Assembly (NCBI RefSeq): GCF_020873915.1
Contig: NZ_JAHWGP010000035.1
Coordinates: 1-64,000 of the forward strand
Length of the DNA: 64,000 nucleotides
Source: Streptomyces sp. DH5
Lineage (GTDB): Bacteria; Actinomycetota; Actinomycetes; Streptomycetales; Streptomycetaceae
Direction of reading: 5' to 3'
The notes under the pieces were generated by a model. The model was not told the DNA's origin. It worked only from the letters and a program-made list of their open reading frames with translations, and made no database searches. Shown here in pieces: positions 34,848-42,804 of the stretch. Numbering within the stretch: the stretch's first letter is position 1; the number at the start of each line of letters is the position of its first letter. The translations under genes were made by a program, and so were the position numbers.

Positions 34848-35282
34848 ATGACAGTCGTACCGGCACAACAGTCCGGCGGTGGGGGCGGCAGCAGCGGCCT
34901 CTACGACGTGCTTGAGCTTGTCCTGGACAGGGGGCTCGTCATCGACGCATTCGTGCGCGTGTCCCTGGTCGGCATCGAGATCCTGAAGATCGACGTGCGT
35001 GTCGTCGTCGCCAGCGTCGACACCTATCTCCGCTTCGCCGAGGCGTGCAACCGTCTCGACCTGGAGGCCGGGCCCCGCAAGAGCCCGGGCCTGCCCGAGA
35101 TAGTCGGCGAGGTCACCGAGTCCGGTGCCCGCGGCAAGTCCAAGGGCGCCCTCTCCGGTGCCGCCGAGACCATCTCCGACGCCTTCAAGCAGACACGTGA
35201 CGACGGGTCCGAGGAAGAGACCCGGTCCCGTCCGCGAGCCCGCAAGAGCACCGCCGCCCGCCGTAAGGAGGAGCAGGAGTGA
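34848..35282 (+). CDS. gvpA: Gas vesicle structural protein GvpA
   Basis: A 144-residue member of the GvpA/J/M family and the presumed shell protein. The conserved amphipathic core is residues about 17-70 (GLYDVLELVLDRGLVIDAF, VSLVGIEILKIDVRVVVASVDTYL). The C-terminal 75 residues are a charged extension absent from the roughly 70-residue cyanobacterial GvpA and typical of Streptomyces. AAGGAGGAAC lies upstream of the ATG. The only clear leader inside the cluster (46 bases after gvpO) precedes this gene. Confidence 0.92.
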   Translation: MTVVPAQQSGGGGGSSGLYDVLELVLDRGLVIDAFVRVSLVGIEILKIDVRVVVASVDTYLRFAEACNRLDLEAGPRKSPGLPEIVGEVTESGARGKSKGALSGAAETISDAFKQTRDDGSEEETRSRPRARKSTAARRKEEQE

Positions 35283-36052
35283 GCACCTACGTCTACGGCA
35301 TCACGGCGGCGACGCACCCGTCGCTGCCGGAGGGCATGGGCGGGGTCGGCGACCCCTCGCGCCCGGTACGCGTCCTGCGGCAGGGCGAGCTGGCGGCCGT
35401 CGTCAGCGACGCCCCCGACGGGCTCCGCCCCAAGCGCAGGGAACTGCTCGCCCACCAGAACGTGCTCAGTGAGATCGGCGCGGCCGGCTGTGTGCTGCCC
35501 ATGCGGTTCGGCAGCGTCGCCCCGGACGACGACTCCGTCACCGGCGTCCTCGCCGAGCGCGCCGAGCACTACCTGGAGCGGCTGCGCGCGCTGGACGACC
35601 GGGTCGAGTACAACATCAAGGCCAATCACGTGGAGGAAGCCGTACTCCACCACGTGATGGCGGGGAACCCGGAGATCCGCTCCCTCGCGGAGGCCAACCG
35701 CCAGTCCGGCGGCGGCAGTTACGAGGACAAGATCCGCCTCGGTGAGATGGTCGCCGCGGCGGTCAAGGACCGGGAGTCCGAGGACGGCACCGCGCTGGAG
35801 CAGGCGCTGGAAGGAGCCGCCGACGCCGTGAGCGTGGGCCCCGAGTCCACGGGCTGGCTCGCCAACGTCTCCTACCTGGTGAAGCGGGAGTCGGCGGAGG
35901 ACTTCCTGGCCGCGGTGGAGCAGGTCCGCAAGGACATGCCCCACGTCGAGATCCGTCTGAACGGACCGCTCCCCCCGTACAGCTTCGTCGAGCCCGGACC
36001 GTCCGAGCCGGCGGGCACCGCGGCCGGTGGAGCGCACACCGAGGCGGGGTGA
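35279..36052 (+). CDS. gvpF: Gas vesicle protein GvpF
   Basis: A 257-residue GvpF/GvpL-family protein: STYVYGITAATHP start, VLPMRFGSVAPDDDSV and NVSYLVKRESAEDF, with the ending NGPLPPYSFV typical of the family. GvpF/L proteins act in early vesicle assembly. The GTG overlaps the gvpA stop by four bases. A Pro/Gly/Ala tail follows the family domain. Confidence 0.92.
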   Translation: MSTYVYGITAATHPSLPEGMGGVGDPSRPVRVLRQGELAAVVSDAPDGLRPKRRELLAHQNVLSEIGAAGCVLPMRFGSVAPDDDSVTGVLAERAEHYLERLRALDDRVEYNIKANHVEEAVLHHVMAGNPEIRSLAEANRQSGGGSYEDKIRLGEMVAAAVKDRESEDGTALEQALEGAADAVSVGPESTGWLANVSYLVKRESAEDFLAAVEQVRKDMPHVEIRLNGPLPPYSFVEPGPSEPAGTAAGGAHTEAG

Positions 36053-36056
36053 CGTC

Positions 36057-36320
36057 ATGGGCCTGATCTCGGAGGTGCTGCTGCTGCCGTTCGCCCCGGT
36101 GCGCGGCAGCGCCTGGGCCGTCCGGCAGGTGCTGCAGGAAGCGGAGCGTATCTACTACGACCCCGCGACCATCCGCGCCGAGCTGGCCCGACTGGAAGAA
36201 CTGCTGGAAGCCGGAGAGATCACCGAGGAGGAGTTCGACCGGCAGGAGGACGAACTCCTCGACCGGTTGGAGACCGCGACGCGCACAGGCGCGGGTAGTG
36301 GGGATGGGACGGCACGATGA
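36057..36320 (+). CDS. gvpG: Gas vesicle protein GvpG
   Basis: An 87-residue GvpG: GLISEVLLLPFAPVRGSAW, then an acidic coiled-coil-like helix (LARLEELLEAGEITEEEFDRQEDELLDRLE). GvpG proteins are small assembly factors that work with GvpF/L. The ATG at 36057 is four bases after the gvpF stop. Confidence 0.92.
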   Translation: MGLISEVLLLPFAPVRGSAWAVRQVLQEAERIYYDPATIRAELARLEELLEAGEITEEEFDRQEDELLDRLETATRTGAGSGDGTAR

Positions 36321-36925
36321 ATCGAACGGGAATGGGCCTCGCGATCGGGGCCGGATATCTCCTCGGACGCACCAAGAAGCTCAAGATGGCGCTCGCCGTC
36401 GGCGGGCTGGTGGCGGGAAAGAAGCTGAACCTCAGCCCCAAGATGGTCGCCGAACTGGTGTCCCAGCAGCTGCGTGACAATCCGCAGTTCAAGGAGCTGG
36501 GCGATCAGCTGCGCGGTGACCTGCGCGGTGTCGGCAAGGCCGCCTCCGGCGCGCTGGTCGAGCGGCAGCTCGGTTCGCTCGCCGACCGGCTGCACGGCCG
36601 GACCGCCTCCGTGCGCGACCAGCTCGACGGCGGCGGCCCGCAGGACCGGGCGGACGACGAGGACGTCGACGACGAGCCGGAGGAGCAGGACCGCGGGCAG
36701 CCTCGCGACGAGGACCGGGACGAGGACCGGGACGAGGACCGCGACGAGGACCGGCCCTCCGCCAGGAAGGCCGCCGCCAAGAAGGCGCCGGCGAAGAAGG
36801 CCGCACCGGCGAAGAAGGCCGCGGCCAAGCGGACGGCACCCGCGAAGAAGACGGCCGCGAAGAAGACCGCGTCCGCCTCCCGGGGCGCCCGCTCCCGCAC
36901 GTCGAAGGGAGGCGGTGAACGATGA
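36317..36925 (+). CDS. gvpY: Gas vesicle cluster protein GvpY
   Basis: A 202-residue Streptomyces-type accessory protein. The hydrophobic N-terminus (GLAIGAGYLLGRTKKLKMALAV) is followed by a helical segment. A run of DEDR repeats (about residues 134-147) then leads into a Lys/Ala-rich, histone H1-like tail (AAAKKAPAKKAA type) that could bind nucleic acid or acidic proteins; the next gene encodes a strongly acidic tail. Function unknown; the name rests on position and recalled clusters. ATGA overlap with gvpG. Confidence 0.8.
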   Translation: MNRTGMGLAIGAGYLLGRTKKLKMALAVGGLVAGKKLNLSPKMVAELVSQQLRDNPQFKELGDQLRGDLRGVGKAASGALVERQLGSLADRLHGRTASVRDQLDGGGPQDRADDEDVDDEPEEQDRGQPRDEDRDEDRDEDRDEDRPSARKAAAKKAPAKKAAPAKKAAAKRTAPAKKTAAKKTASASRGARSRTSKGGGER

Positions 36926-38181
36926 GCGAGACCCTCGGAAAGGCCGGCTCCGCCGCGCGTGACAACGTGAACGGCGCCTCGAAGAACCCGCTCGCCGACA
37001 TCGCCCACAGCGAGGCGGCGGACCGGCTCAAGGCGGAACTGCAGGACTACCTCGCCGCCCAGGCCACCCGCATGCTGAGCGGGCTCGGCCACAAGCTCGG
37101 CGAGACCACGAACAAGCTGAACGACATCGCGGAGGGCAACAGCCCGGGCTTCGCCAAGCTGGCCGTCGACGGCGGCCGCAAGCTCGCCGAGGGCAAGAGC
37201 CCGCTGCGCAGCGCCGTCGAGGTCGGCGCCTCACGGGTCAAGGACAACGTGATGGACAAGGTGAAGGGCCTGGGCGGAGGCGGGAAGAGCAAGCGCAAGC
37301 GCTCCTCCGGCAACAAGCCCACCGTCATCATCGAGCACATCGACGTCGGGGTGCCGCTGCGCACGGCCTACGACCAGTGGACCCAGTACCAGGACTTCAG
37401 CACCTTCGCCAAGGGCGTCAAGAGCGCCAACAAGAGCGACGACACCACCTCGGACTGGCAGGCGAAGATCTGGTGGTCCAACCGGAGCTGGAAGGCGAAG
37501 ACCACCGAGCAGGTCCCCGACGACCGCATCGCCTGGTCCTCCGAGGGCGCCAAGGGCACGACCAAGGGCGTCGTCTCCTTCCACCGCATCGCCGACAACC
37601 TCACGCGGGTCCTGCTGGTCATCGAGTACTACCCGTCGGGCTTCTTCGAGAAGACCGGCAACATCTGGCGCGCCCAGGGCCGCCGTGCCCGGCTCGACCT
37701 GAAGAACTTCGCCCGCTTCATCACCCTCAAGGGCGAGGCCGAGGACAGCTGGCGGGGAGAGATCCGCGACGGTGAGGTCGTCCGCAGCCACGAGGACGCG
37801 CTGGCCGAGGAGGAGGAGGCGGAGTCCGGGGACACCGAATCCGACGAGCCGGAGGAGGACGGCGAAGCGGAGGAGGACGGCGAACCGACCGACGAGTACG
37901 CCGAGGACGAGGACTCCGAGGGCGCCGAGGACTCGGCGTACGAGGACGAGGACGAGGACGGCGCCGGACCCGACGACGGGTACGAGGAGCCCGAAGCCGG
38001 GGAGGCCGAGGAGTCCGCGGAGGAGCCCGCCGACGACGGGTCCGAGGACGACGAGTACGAGGACGACGAGTACGAGGCCGAGGAGGGCGAGGCCGAGGCG
38101 GAGAACGGCGAGCCGCGGTCCGAGGACGAGGAAGAGTACGAGGACGAGGACGAGCGCGAAGAGAGCCGGAGCCGGCGATGA
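36922..38181 (+). CDS. gvpZ: Gas vesicle cluster SRPBCC protein GvpZ
   Basis: A 419-residue protein: an N-terminal helical part with a lysine-rich patch (KSKRKRSSG), an SRPBCC/START domain at about residues 130-290 (VIIEHIDVGVPLRTAYDQWTQY through LKNFARFITL), and about 125 residues that are almost all Glu/Asp with Gly, Ser and Tyr. The basic tail of GvpY and the acidic tail here are charge-complementary neighbours. ATG overlaps the gvpY stop. Role in vesicle formation unknown. Confidence 0.82.
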   Translation: MSETLGKAGSAARDNVNGASKNPLADIAHSEAADRLKAELQDYLAAQATRMLSGLGHKLGETTNKLNDIAEGNSPGFAKLAVDGGRKLAEGKSPLRSAVEVGASRVKDNVMDKVKGLGGGGKSKRKRSSGNKPTVIIEHIDVGVPLRTAYDQWTQYQDFSTFAKGVKSANKSDDTTSDWQAKIWWSNRSWKAKTTEQVPDDRIAWSSEGAKGTTKGVVSFHRIADNLTRVLLVIEYYPSGFFEKTGNIWRAQGRRARLDLKNFARFITLKGEAEDSWRGEIRDGEVVRSHEDALAEEEEAESGDTESDEPEEDGEAEEDGEPTDEYAEDEDSEGAEDSAYEDEDEDGAGPDDGYEEPEAGEAEESAEEPADDGSEDDEYEDDEYEAEEGEAEAENGEPRSEDEEEYEDEDEREESRSRR

Positions 38182-38519
38182 CCACCCCCAGTCGGCTCCC
38201 CGACCCGTACGGCCAGGGCAGCAGCGCCAATCTCGCCGACATCCTGGAGAGGGTGCTGGACAAGGGCATCGTGATCGCGGGTGACATCCGCATCAACCTG
38301 CTCGACATCGAGCTGCTCACGATCAAGCTGCGCCTGGTCGTCGCCTCCGTCGACAAGGCGAAGGAGATGGGGATCGACTGGTGGGAGTCCGACCCGGCGC
38401 TGTCCTCTCGGGCACGCCGCGACGAACTGGCTCGGGAGAACGCCGAGTTGCGCGAGCGGCTGGCCCGGCTGGAGGAACTGGAACTGGAGCCCCGTCGCGC
38501 ACAGGAGGAGAGCACGTGA
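38178..38519 (+). CDS. gvpJ: Gas vesicle protein GvpJ
   Basis: A 113-residue minor shell protein of the GvpA family: NLADILERVLDKGIVIAGDIRINLLDIELLTIKLRLVV core, then a coiled-coil C-terminus (ELARENAELRERLARLEELEL). Start overlaps the gvpZ stop (ATGA). Confidence 0.9.
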   Translation: MTTPSRLPDPYGQGSSANLADILERVLDKGIVIAGDIRINLLDIELLTIKLRLVVASVDKAKEMGIDWWESDPALSSRARRDELARENAELRERLARLEELELEPRRAQEEST

Positions 38520-39295
38520 CCGGACTGCGGTACGTCTACGCGGTCTGCCGCCCCTTCGGCACGCCGTTGCAGGCGCAGCTGACGGGGGTCGGCGGCGATC
38601 CGCCCCGGCTGCTGCCGCACGGTGACCTGGTGGCGGTGGTCAGCCACGTGCCCGAGGGGGACTTCGCGGAGGAGCCGCTGCGCGCGCACCTGGAGGACCT
38701 CGACTGGCTGACCGCGGTGGCCCGCGCCCACCAGGGCGTGATCGACGCGCTCACCACCGTCACGACCCCGCTGCCGCTGCGGCTCGGCACCGTGTTCCGC
38801 GACGACAGCGGCGTGCGGACGATGATCGAGGCGCGGGGGGAGGACTTCCAGCGCACCCTGGACCGGCTGGAGGGCCGGGTCGAATGGGGCGTGAAGGTGT
38901 TCCTCGAGGCGGAGCGGGAGCCGCAGGCTCCCGCTCCGCCGGCACCGAAGCCCGCCTCCGGGCGGGACTACCTCCGGCAGCGGCGTCAGCAGACGAAAGC
39001 GCGGGACGACGCATGGCAGCAGGCCGAGGTCTTCGCGACCGATCTGCACCGCGTCCTGTCCCAGAGCGCCGAGGACTCCCGGCTGCACGCTCCGCAGAAC
39101 CCCGCCCTCTCCGGGGCCTCCGGGCGCAATGTGCTCAACGCCGCGTACCTCGTGCCGCGCGTGAAGTCCGAGGAATTCGTGGAACGGGTGGACCGGACGA
39201 AGGACGGAATTCCCGGAATACGCGTCGAACTCACCGGCCCCTGGGCGGCCTATTCGTTCGCCGGTGAGGAATCCGCCGGGAAGGAGGACGCGTGA
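38516..39295 (+). CDS. gvpL: Gas vesicle protein GvpL
   Basis: A 259-residue second GvpF/L-family protein: RYVYAVCRPFG start, TPLPLRLGTVFRDDSGV matching the GvpF middle motif, a Pro/Ala-rich linker, and NAAYLVPRVKSEEFVERV with TGPWAAYSFA at the end. The GTG overlaps the gvpJ stop. GvpL homologues interact with several minor Gvp proteins in other hosts. Confidence 0.9.
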   Translation: MTGLRYVYAVCRPFGTPLQAQLTGVGGDPPRLLPHGDLVAVVSHVPEGDFAEEPLRAHLEDLDWLTAVARAHQGVIDALTTVTTPLPLRLGTVFRDDSGVRTMIEARGEDFQRTLDRLEGRVEWGVKVFLEAEREPQAPAPPAPKPASGRDYLRQRRQQTKARDDAWQQAEVFATDLHRVLSQSAEDSRLHAPQNPALSGASGRNVLNAAYLVPRVKSEEFVERVDRTKDGIPGIRVELTGPWAAYSFAGEESAGKEDA

Positions 39296-39480
39296 CCGTC
39301 GTCGAACGCCGCGAGATAGCCCTGGTGGACCTGCTCGACCGGCTGCTGGCCGGCGGGGTCGTCATCACGGGCGACATCACCCTGCGCATCGCGGACGTCG
39401 ACCTGGTCCGTATCGACCTCAACGCGCTCATCAGCTCGGTGAACGCACAGGTCCCGTCGCCCTTCGAGGAGTCGCTGTGA
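39292..39480 (+). CDS. gvpS: Gas vesicle protein GvpS (short GvpA-family protein)
   Basis: 62 residues that are almost only the GvpA core: LVDLLDRLLAGGVVITGDITL and VDLVRIDLNALISSV. It is the third GvpA-family member in the operon and lacks any tail. GTG overlaps the gvpL stop, and its own TGA overlaps gvpK. Confidence 0.9.
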   Translation: MTVVERREIALVDLLDRLLAGGVVITGDITLRIADVDLVRIDLNALISSVNAQVPSPFEESL

Positions 39481-39800
39481 CGGCCGCCCCCGACCACGAC
39501 GACCGTGTCGAGCCCCACGGCAGCCGGCGCAAGCGGCTCGACCTGGAACCGGACACGGTCGAAAGGGACTTGATCAAACTGGTGCTCACCGTCGTCGAGT
39601 TGCTGCGCCAGCTGATGGAGCGTCAGGCGGTGCGCCGCTTCGACGAGGGCGGTCTGACCGAGGAGCAGGAGGAGCGGGTCGGGCTCACCCTCATGCTCCT
39701 GGAGGACCGGATGGCGGAGCTGCGGAACCGCTACGGACTGCGGCCCGAGGACCTGAACCTGGACCTCGGGCCGCTCGGGCCGCTGCTTCCGAGGGACTGA
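39477..39800 (+). CDS. gvpK: Gas vesicle protein GvpK
   Basis: A 107-residue GvpK: RLDLEPDTVERDLIKLVLTVVELLRQLMERQAVRRFDEG followed by LTLMLLEDRMAELRNRYGL, a compact helical protein needed for vesicle assembly in other hosts. Last gene of the operon; GTG start within the gvpS stop. Confidence 0.92.
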   Translation: MTAAPDHDDRVEPHGSRRKRLDLEPDTVERDLIKLVLTVVELLRQLMERQAVRRFDEGGLTEEQEERVGLTLMLLEDRMAELRNRYGLRPEDLNLDLGPLGPLLPRD

Positions 39801-39805
39801 GCTCC

Positions 39806-39830
39806 CCGCGGGGGACCGGGTCCCCCGCGG
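39806..39830 (+). terminator. First hairpin after gvpK
   Basis: CCGCGGGGGACC (39806-39817) pairs with GGTCCCCCGCGG (39819-39830); the innermost pairs would open into a small loop. Five bases after the gvpK stop. Confidence 0.7.
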
Positions 39831-39853
39831 TCGGCTCGCCCCGCATGAAGGAA

Positions 39854-39878
39854 TTCCCCGGGACCGTGTCCCGGGGAA
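39854..39878. terminator. Intrinsic terminator after the gas vesicle operon
   Basis: Perfect 11-bp stem (TTCCCCGGGAC, loop CGT, GTCCCGGGGAA) followed by CTCTTTTCTTT. It ends the gvp transcript and may also serve the convergent small gene at 39894. Confidence 0.9.
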
Positions 39879-39893
39879 CTCTTTTCTTTCCGC

Positions 39894-40064
39894 TCACCAC
39901 CTGTACCAGCGGCCCCTGCCTCCGCCTGCCGACGTGCTGCGCATGAAGAACCCCAGCAGCCACACGATGAGGACCGCCAGTGCGATCCACCAGAGGACCT
40001 TTACCGCGAATCCGGCTCCGAAAAGGATCAGAGCCAACAGCAGGACCAGCAGAATGGGAACCAT
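39894..40064 (-). CDS. Small hydrophobic membrane protein (56 aa)
   Basis: The 56-residue reading starts MVPILLVLLLALILFGAG, continues through a second hydrophobic stretch (WWIALAVLIVWLLGFF) and ends in a Gly/Arg/Trp-rich tail (RGRWYRW). It resembles the small stress-associated hydrophobic proteins often seen in actinomycetes, with no known activity. The ATG at 40064 has a strong AGGAGG upstream, which supports real translation despite its size. Confidence 0.8.
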   Translation of the reverse strand: MVPILLVLLLALILFGAGFAVKVLWWIALAVLIVWLLGFFMRSTSAGGGRGRWYRW

Positions 40065-40106
40065 GATGTCAACCTCCTGACCCTCTGATTGCCCGGATCA
40101 GGCGAT

Positions 40107-40928
40107 TCAGGCTTCCTTGCGGCAGAGAACCTCTCCGTGCAGCACGCTGAACCAGCCGTCCTCCCGCGCGCCCCACGCCCGCCACGCCGCGGCCACCTCC
40201 CGCAGCTCCTCCCGGGTGGCGTGACCCCCTTCGACGGCCAGCCCGGCGTACGCCGACGCCACCGTGCGGTCCGCCCACAGGCCGCTCCACCAGGCTCGCT
40301 CCGGCGCGGTGGAGAAGGTCCAGGTGCCCGAACCCGCGGTGACGTCCGTGAAACCCGCGGCGAGCGCCCAGGACTTCAGTCGCCGCCCGGCGTCCGGCTC
40401 GCCCCCGTTGGCCCGGGCCACCCGCCGGTACAGGTCCAGCCAGTCGTCCATGCCCGGCGACGGGGGGTACCAGGTCATCGCCGCGTAGTCCGAGTCCCGT
40501 ACGGCGACCAGGCCGCCCGGCCTGGTCACCCGCCGCATCTCGCTCAGTGCCCGCACCGGGTCGCCCACGTGCTGCAGCACCTGGTGGGCGTGGACCACGC
40601 AGAAGGTGTCGTCCGGGAAGTCCAGCGCGTGCACGTCGCCCGCCGCGAAGTCGACGTTGGCCAGCCCCCGCTCGCCGGCCGCCGCCCGGGCCCGCTCCAG
40701 GATCCCCGGTTCCCGGTCGAGGCCGGTGACGTGCCCGTCGGGGACGAGCGCCGCCAGGTCGGCGGTGATGGTGCCAGGCCCGCACCCGATGTCCAGGACC
40801 CGCATGTGCGGCCGCAGGGCCCCGAGGAGGTACGCCGCCGAGTTCTCGGCGGTCCGCCAGGTGTGCGACCGCAGCACCGACTCGTGGTGCCCGTGCGTGT
40901 AGACGGCGGTCTCCCGCGCTTCCGGCAT
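40107..40928 (-). CDS. Class I SAM-dependent methyltransferase
   Basis: A 273-residue methyltransferase with VLDIGCGPGTITADLA (SAM-binding motif I), GLDREPGILERA (motif acidic loop) and VHAHQVLQHVGDPVRAL. It resembles UbiE/COQ5-type small-molecule methyltransferases; substrate unknown. The ATG at 40928 is preceded by GGAAGGGG. Divergent from the ABC-F gene. Confidence 0.9.
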   Translation of the reverse strand: MPEARETAVYTHGHHESVLRSHTWRTAENSAAYLLGALRPHMRVLDIGCGPGTITADLAALVPDGHVTGLDREPGILERARAAAGERGLANVDFAAGDVHALDFPDDTFCVVHAHQVLQHVGDPVRALSEMRRVTRPGGLVAVRDSDYAAMTWYPPSPGMDDWLDLYRRVARANGGEPDAGRRLKSWALAAGFTDVTAGSGTWTFSTAPERAWWSGLWADRTVASAYAGLAVEGGHATREELREVAAAWRAWGAREDGWFSVLHGEVLCRKEA

Positions 40929-41073
40929 GCCGAACCCACCCCTTCCGCTCTCGTAGGAGGGGTCCCACGGTACGTGCGATGGCCGCATGATGAGACCCGC
41001 GTGTCACATCATGGACGCGATCGCACCGAAACGCGTTTGCCACCCGCGCCGACGACCCCGCACAATCCCCACC

Positions 41074-42693
41074 ATGGGCCATCTGGAAGCAGCACACCTG
41101 GAGTACTACCTCCCCGACGGGAGGGCCCTCCTGGGCGATGTGTCCTTCCGGGTCGGGGAAGGCGCGGTCATGGCCCTGGTGGGCCCCAACGGCGCGGGCA
41201 AGACGACCCTGCTGCGCCTCCTGGCCGGCGAACTCAAGCCGCACGGCGGATCGGTCACCGTCACCGGCGGCCTCGGTGTCATGCGCCAGTTCGTCGGCTC
41301 CGTACGGGACGAGACGACCGTGCGCGACCTGCTGGTGTCCGTGGCCACGCCCCGCGTCCGGGAGGCGGCCCGCACCGTCGACCGGGCCGAGCACGCCCTC
41401 CTCACCGTCGACGACGAGGCCGCCCAGCTCGCCTACGCGCAGGCACTGGCCGACTGGGCCGAGGCCCGCGGCTACGAGGCGGAGACGCTGTGGGACATGT
41501 GCACCACGGCCGCCCTCGGCGTTCCCTACGACAAGGCGCAGTGGCGCGAGGTGCGCACCCTCTCCGGAGGCGAGCAGAAGCGCCTCGTCCTGGAGGCCCT
41601 GCTGCGCGGCACCGACCAGGTGCTGCTGCTCGACGAGCCCGACAACTACCTCGACGTGCCCGGCAAGCGCTGGCTGGAGCAACGCCTGGAGGAGACCCGC
41701 AAGACCGTCCTGTTCGTCTCCCACGACCGCGAGCTCCTCTCCCGCGCCGCCCAGCGCATCGTCTCCCTCGAACCGGGCCCCGCCGGCGCCGACGCCTGGG
41801 TGCACGGCGGCGGTTTCGCCACCTACCACGACGCCCGCCGTGAACGCTTCGCCCGCTTCGAGGAGCTGCGCCGGCGCTGGGACGAGAAGCACGCCCAGCT
41901 CAAGAAGCTCGTACTGAACCTGCGCCAGGCCGCGGCGAACAGCCCCGACATGGCCTCCCGCTACCAGGCCGCCCAGACCCGGCTGCGCAAGTTCGAGGAG
42001 GTGGGCCCGCCGCCGGAGCCGCCGCGCGAGCAGAACATCACCATGCGTCTCAAGGGCGGCCGTACCGGAGTCCGCGCGCTCACCTGCGAGCGACTGGAAC
42101 TCACCGGTCTGATGAAGCCGTTCGACCTGGAGGTGTTCTACGGGGAGCGGGTCGCCGTGCTCGGCTCCAACGGCTCCGGCAAGTCGCACTTCCTGCGGCT
42201 GCTCGCCGGCGACGACGTGGCCCACACCGGCGGCTGGCGCCTGGGGGCCCGCGTCGTCCCCGGCCACTTCGCGCAGACGCACGCCCACCCGGAGCTACGG
42301 GGCCGCACGCTCCTGGACATCCTGTGGAAGGAACACGCCCAGGACCGGGGCGCCGCCATGTCCCGGCTGCGCCGCTACGAGCTGACCGGCCAGGCCGAGC
42401 AGACCTTCGAACGGCTCTCCGGCGGCCAGCAGGCCCGGTTCCAGATCCTGCTGCTGGAACTCCAGGGGGTCACCGCCCTGCTGCTCGACGAGCCGACGGA
42501 CAACCTCGACCTGGAGTCCGCGGAGGCGCTGCAGGAGGGACTGGAGGCGTTCGAGGGCACGGTCCTCGCCGTCACCCACGACCGTTGGTTCGCCCGTTCC
42601 TTCGACCGCTACCTGGTCTTCGGCGCCGACGGCCACGTCCGGGAGACCCCCCAACCGGTCTGGGACGAACGCCGCGTCGAACGAGCCCGCTGA
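41074..42693 (+). CDS. ABC-F family ATPase
   Basis: A 539-residue protein with two ABC domains and no membrane part. Walker A: GPNGAGKTT and GSNGSGKS. Signatures: LSGGEQKR and LSGGQQAR. Walker B: LLLDEPDNYLD and LLLDEPTDNLD, with HD switch histidines (VSHDREL, VTHDRWF). The interdomain linker is charged and helical. ABC-F proteins act on the ribosome as translation factors or confer resistance to ribosome-targeting antibiotics; no specific subtype is evident. ATG at 41074. Confidence 0.92.
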   Translation: MGHLEAAHLEYYLPDGRALLGDVSFRVGEGAVMALVGPNGAGKTTLLRLLAGELKPHGGSVTVTGGLGVMRQFVGSVRDETTVRDLLVSVATPRVREAARTVDRAEHALLTVDDEAAQLAYAQALADWAEARGYEAETLWDMCTTAALGVPYDKAQWREVRTLSGGEQKRLVLEALLRGTDQVLLLDEPDNYLDVPGKRWLEQRLEETRKTVLFVSHDRELLSRAAQRIVSLEPGPAGADAWVHGGGFATYHDARRERFARFEELRRRWDEKHAQLKKLVLNLRQAAANSPDMASRYQAAQTRLRKFEEVGPPPEPPREQNITMRLKGGRTGVRALTCERLELTGLMKPFDLEVFYGERVAVLGSNGSGKSHFLRLLAGDDVAHTGGWRLGARVVPGHFAQTHAHPELRGRTLLDILWKEHAQDRGAAMSRLRRYELTGQAEQTFERLSGGQQARFQILLLELQGVTALLLDEPTDNLDLESAEALQEGLEAFEGTVLAVTHDRWFARSFDRYLVFGADGHVRETPQPVWDERRVERAR

Positions 42694-42734
42694 GCCCCAC
42701 CCCGAAGGGGCGCGGGGAACCGCGCGGACGGGGG

Positions 42735-42755
42735 CCTGGGGGCAGAGCCCCCAGG
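42735..42755. terminator. Hairpin between convergent genes
   Basis: CCTGGGGGC-AGA-GCCCCCAGG, a perfect 9-bp stem in the 111-base gap between the ABC-F gene and the Vms1-type gene; usable from both sides. Confidence 0.7.
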
Positions 42756-42804
42756 GACGGGAAGGGAAGGGGCGGCGGGGGCGAGGAAACGCTGCCCCCG
42801 CCCC

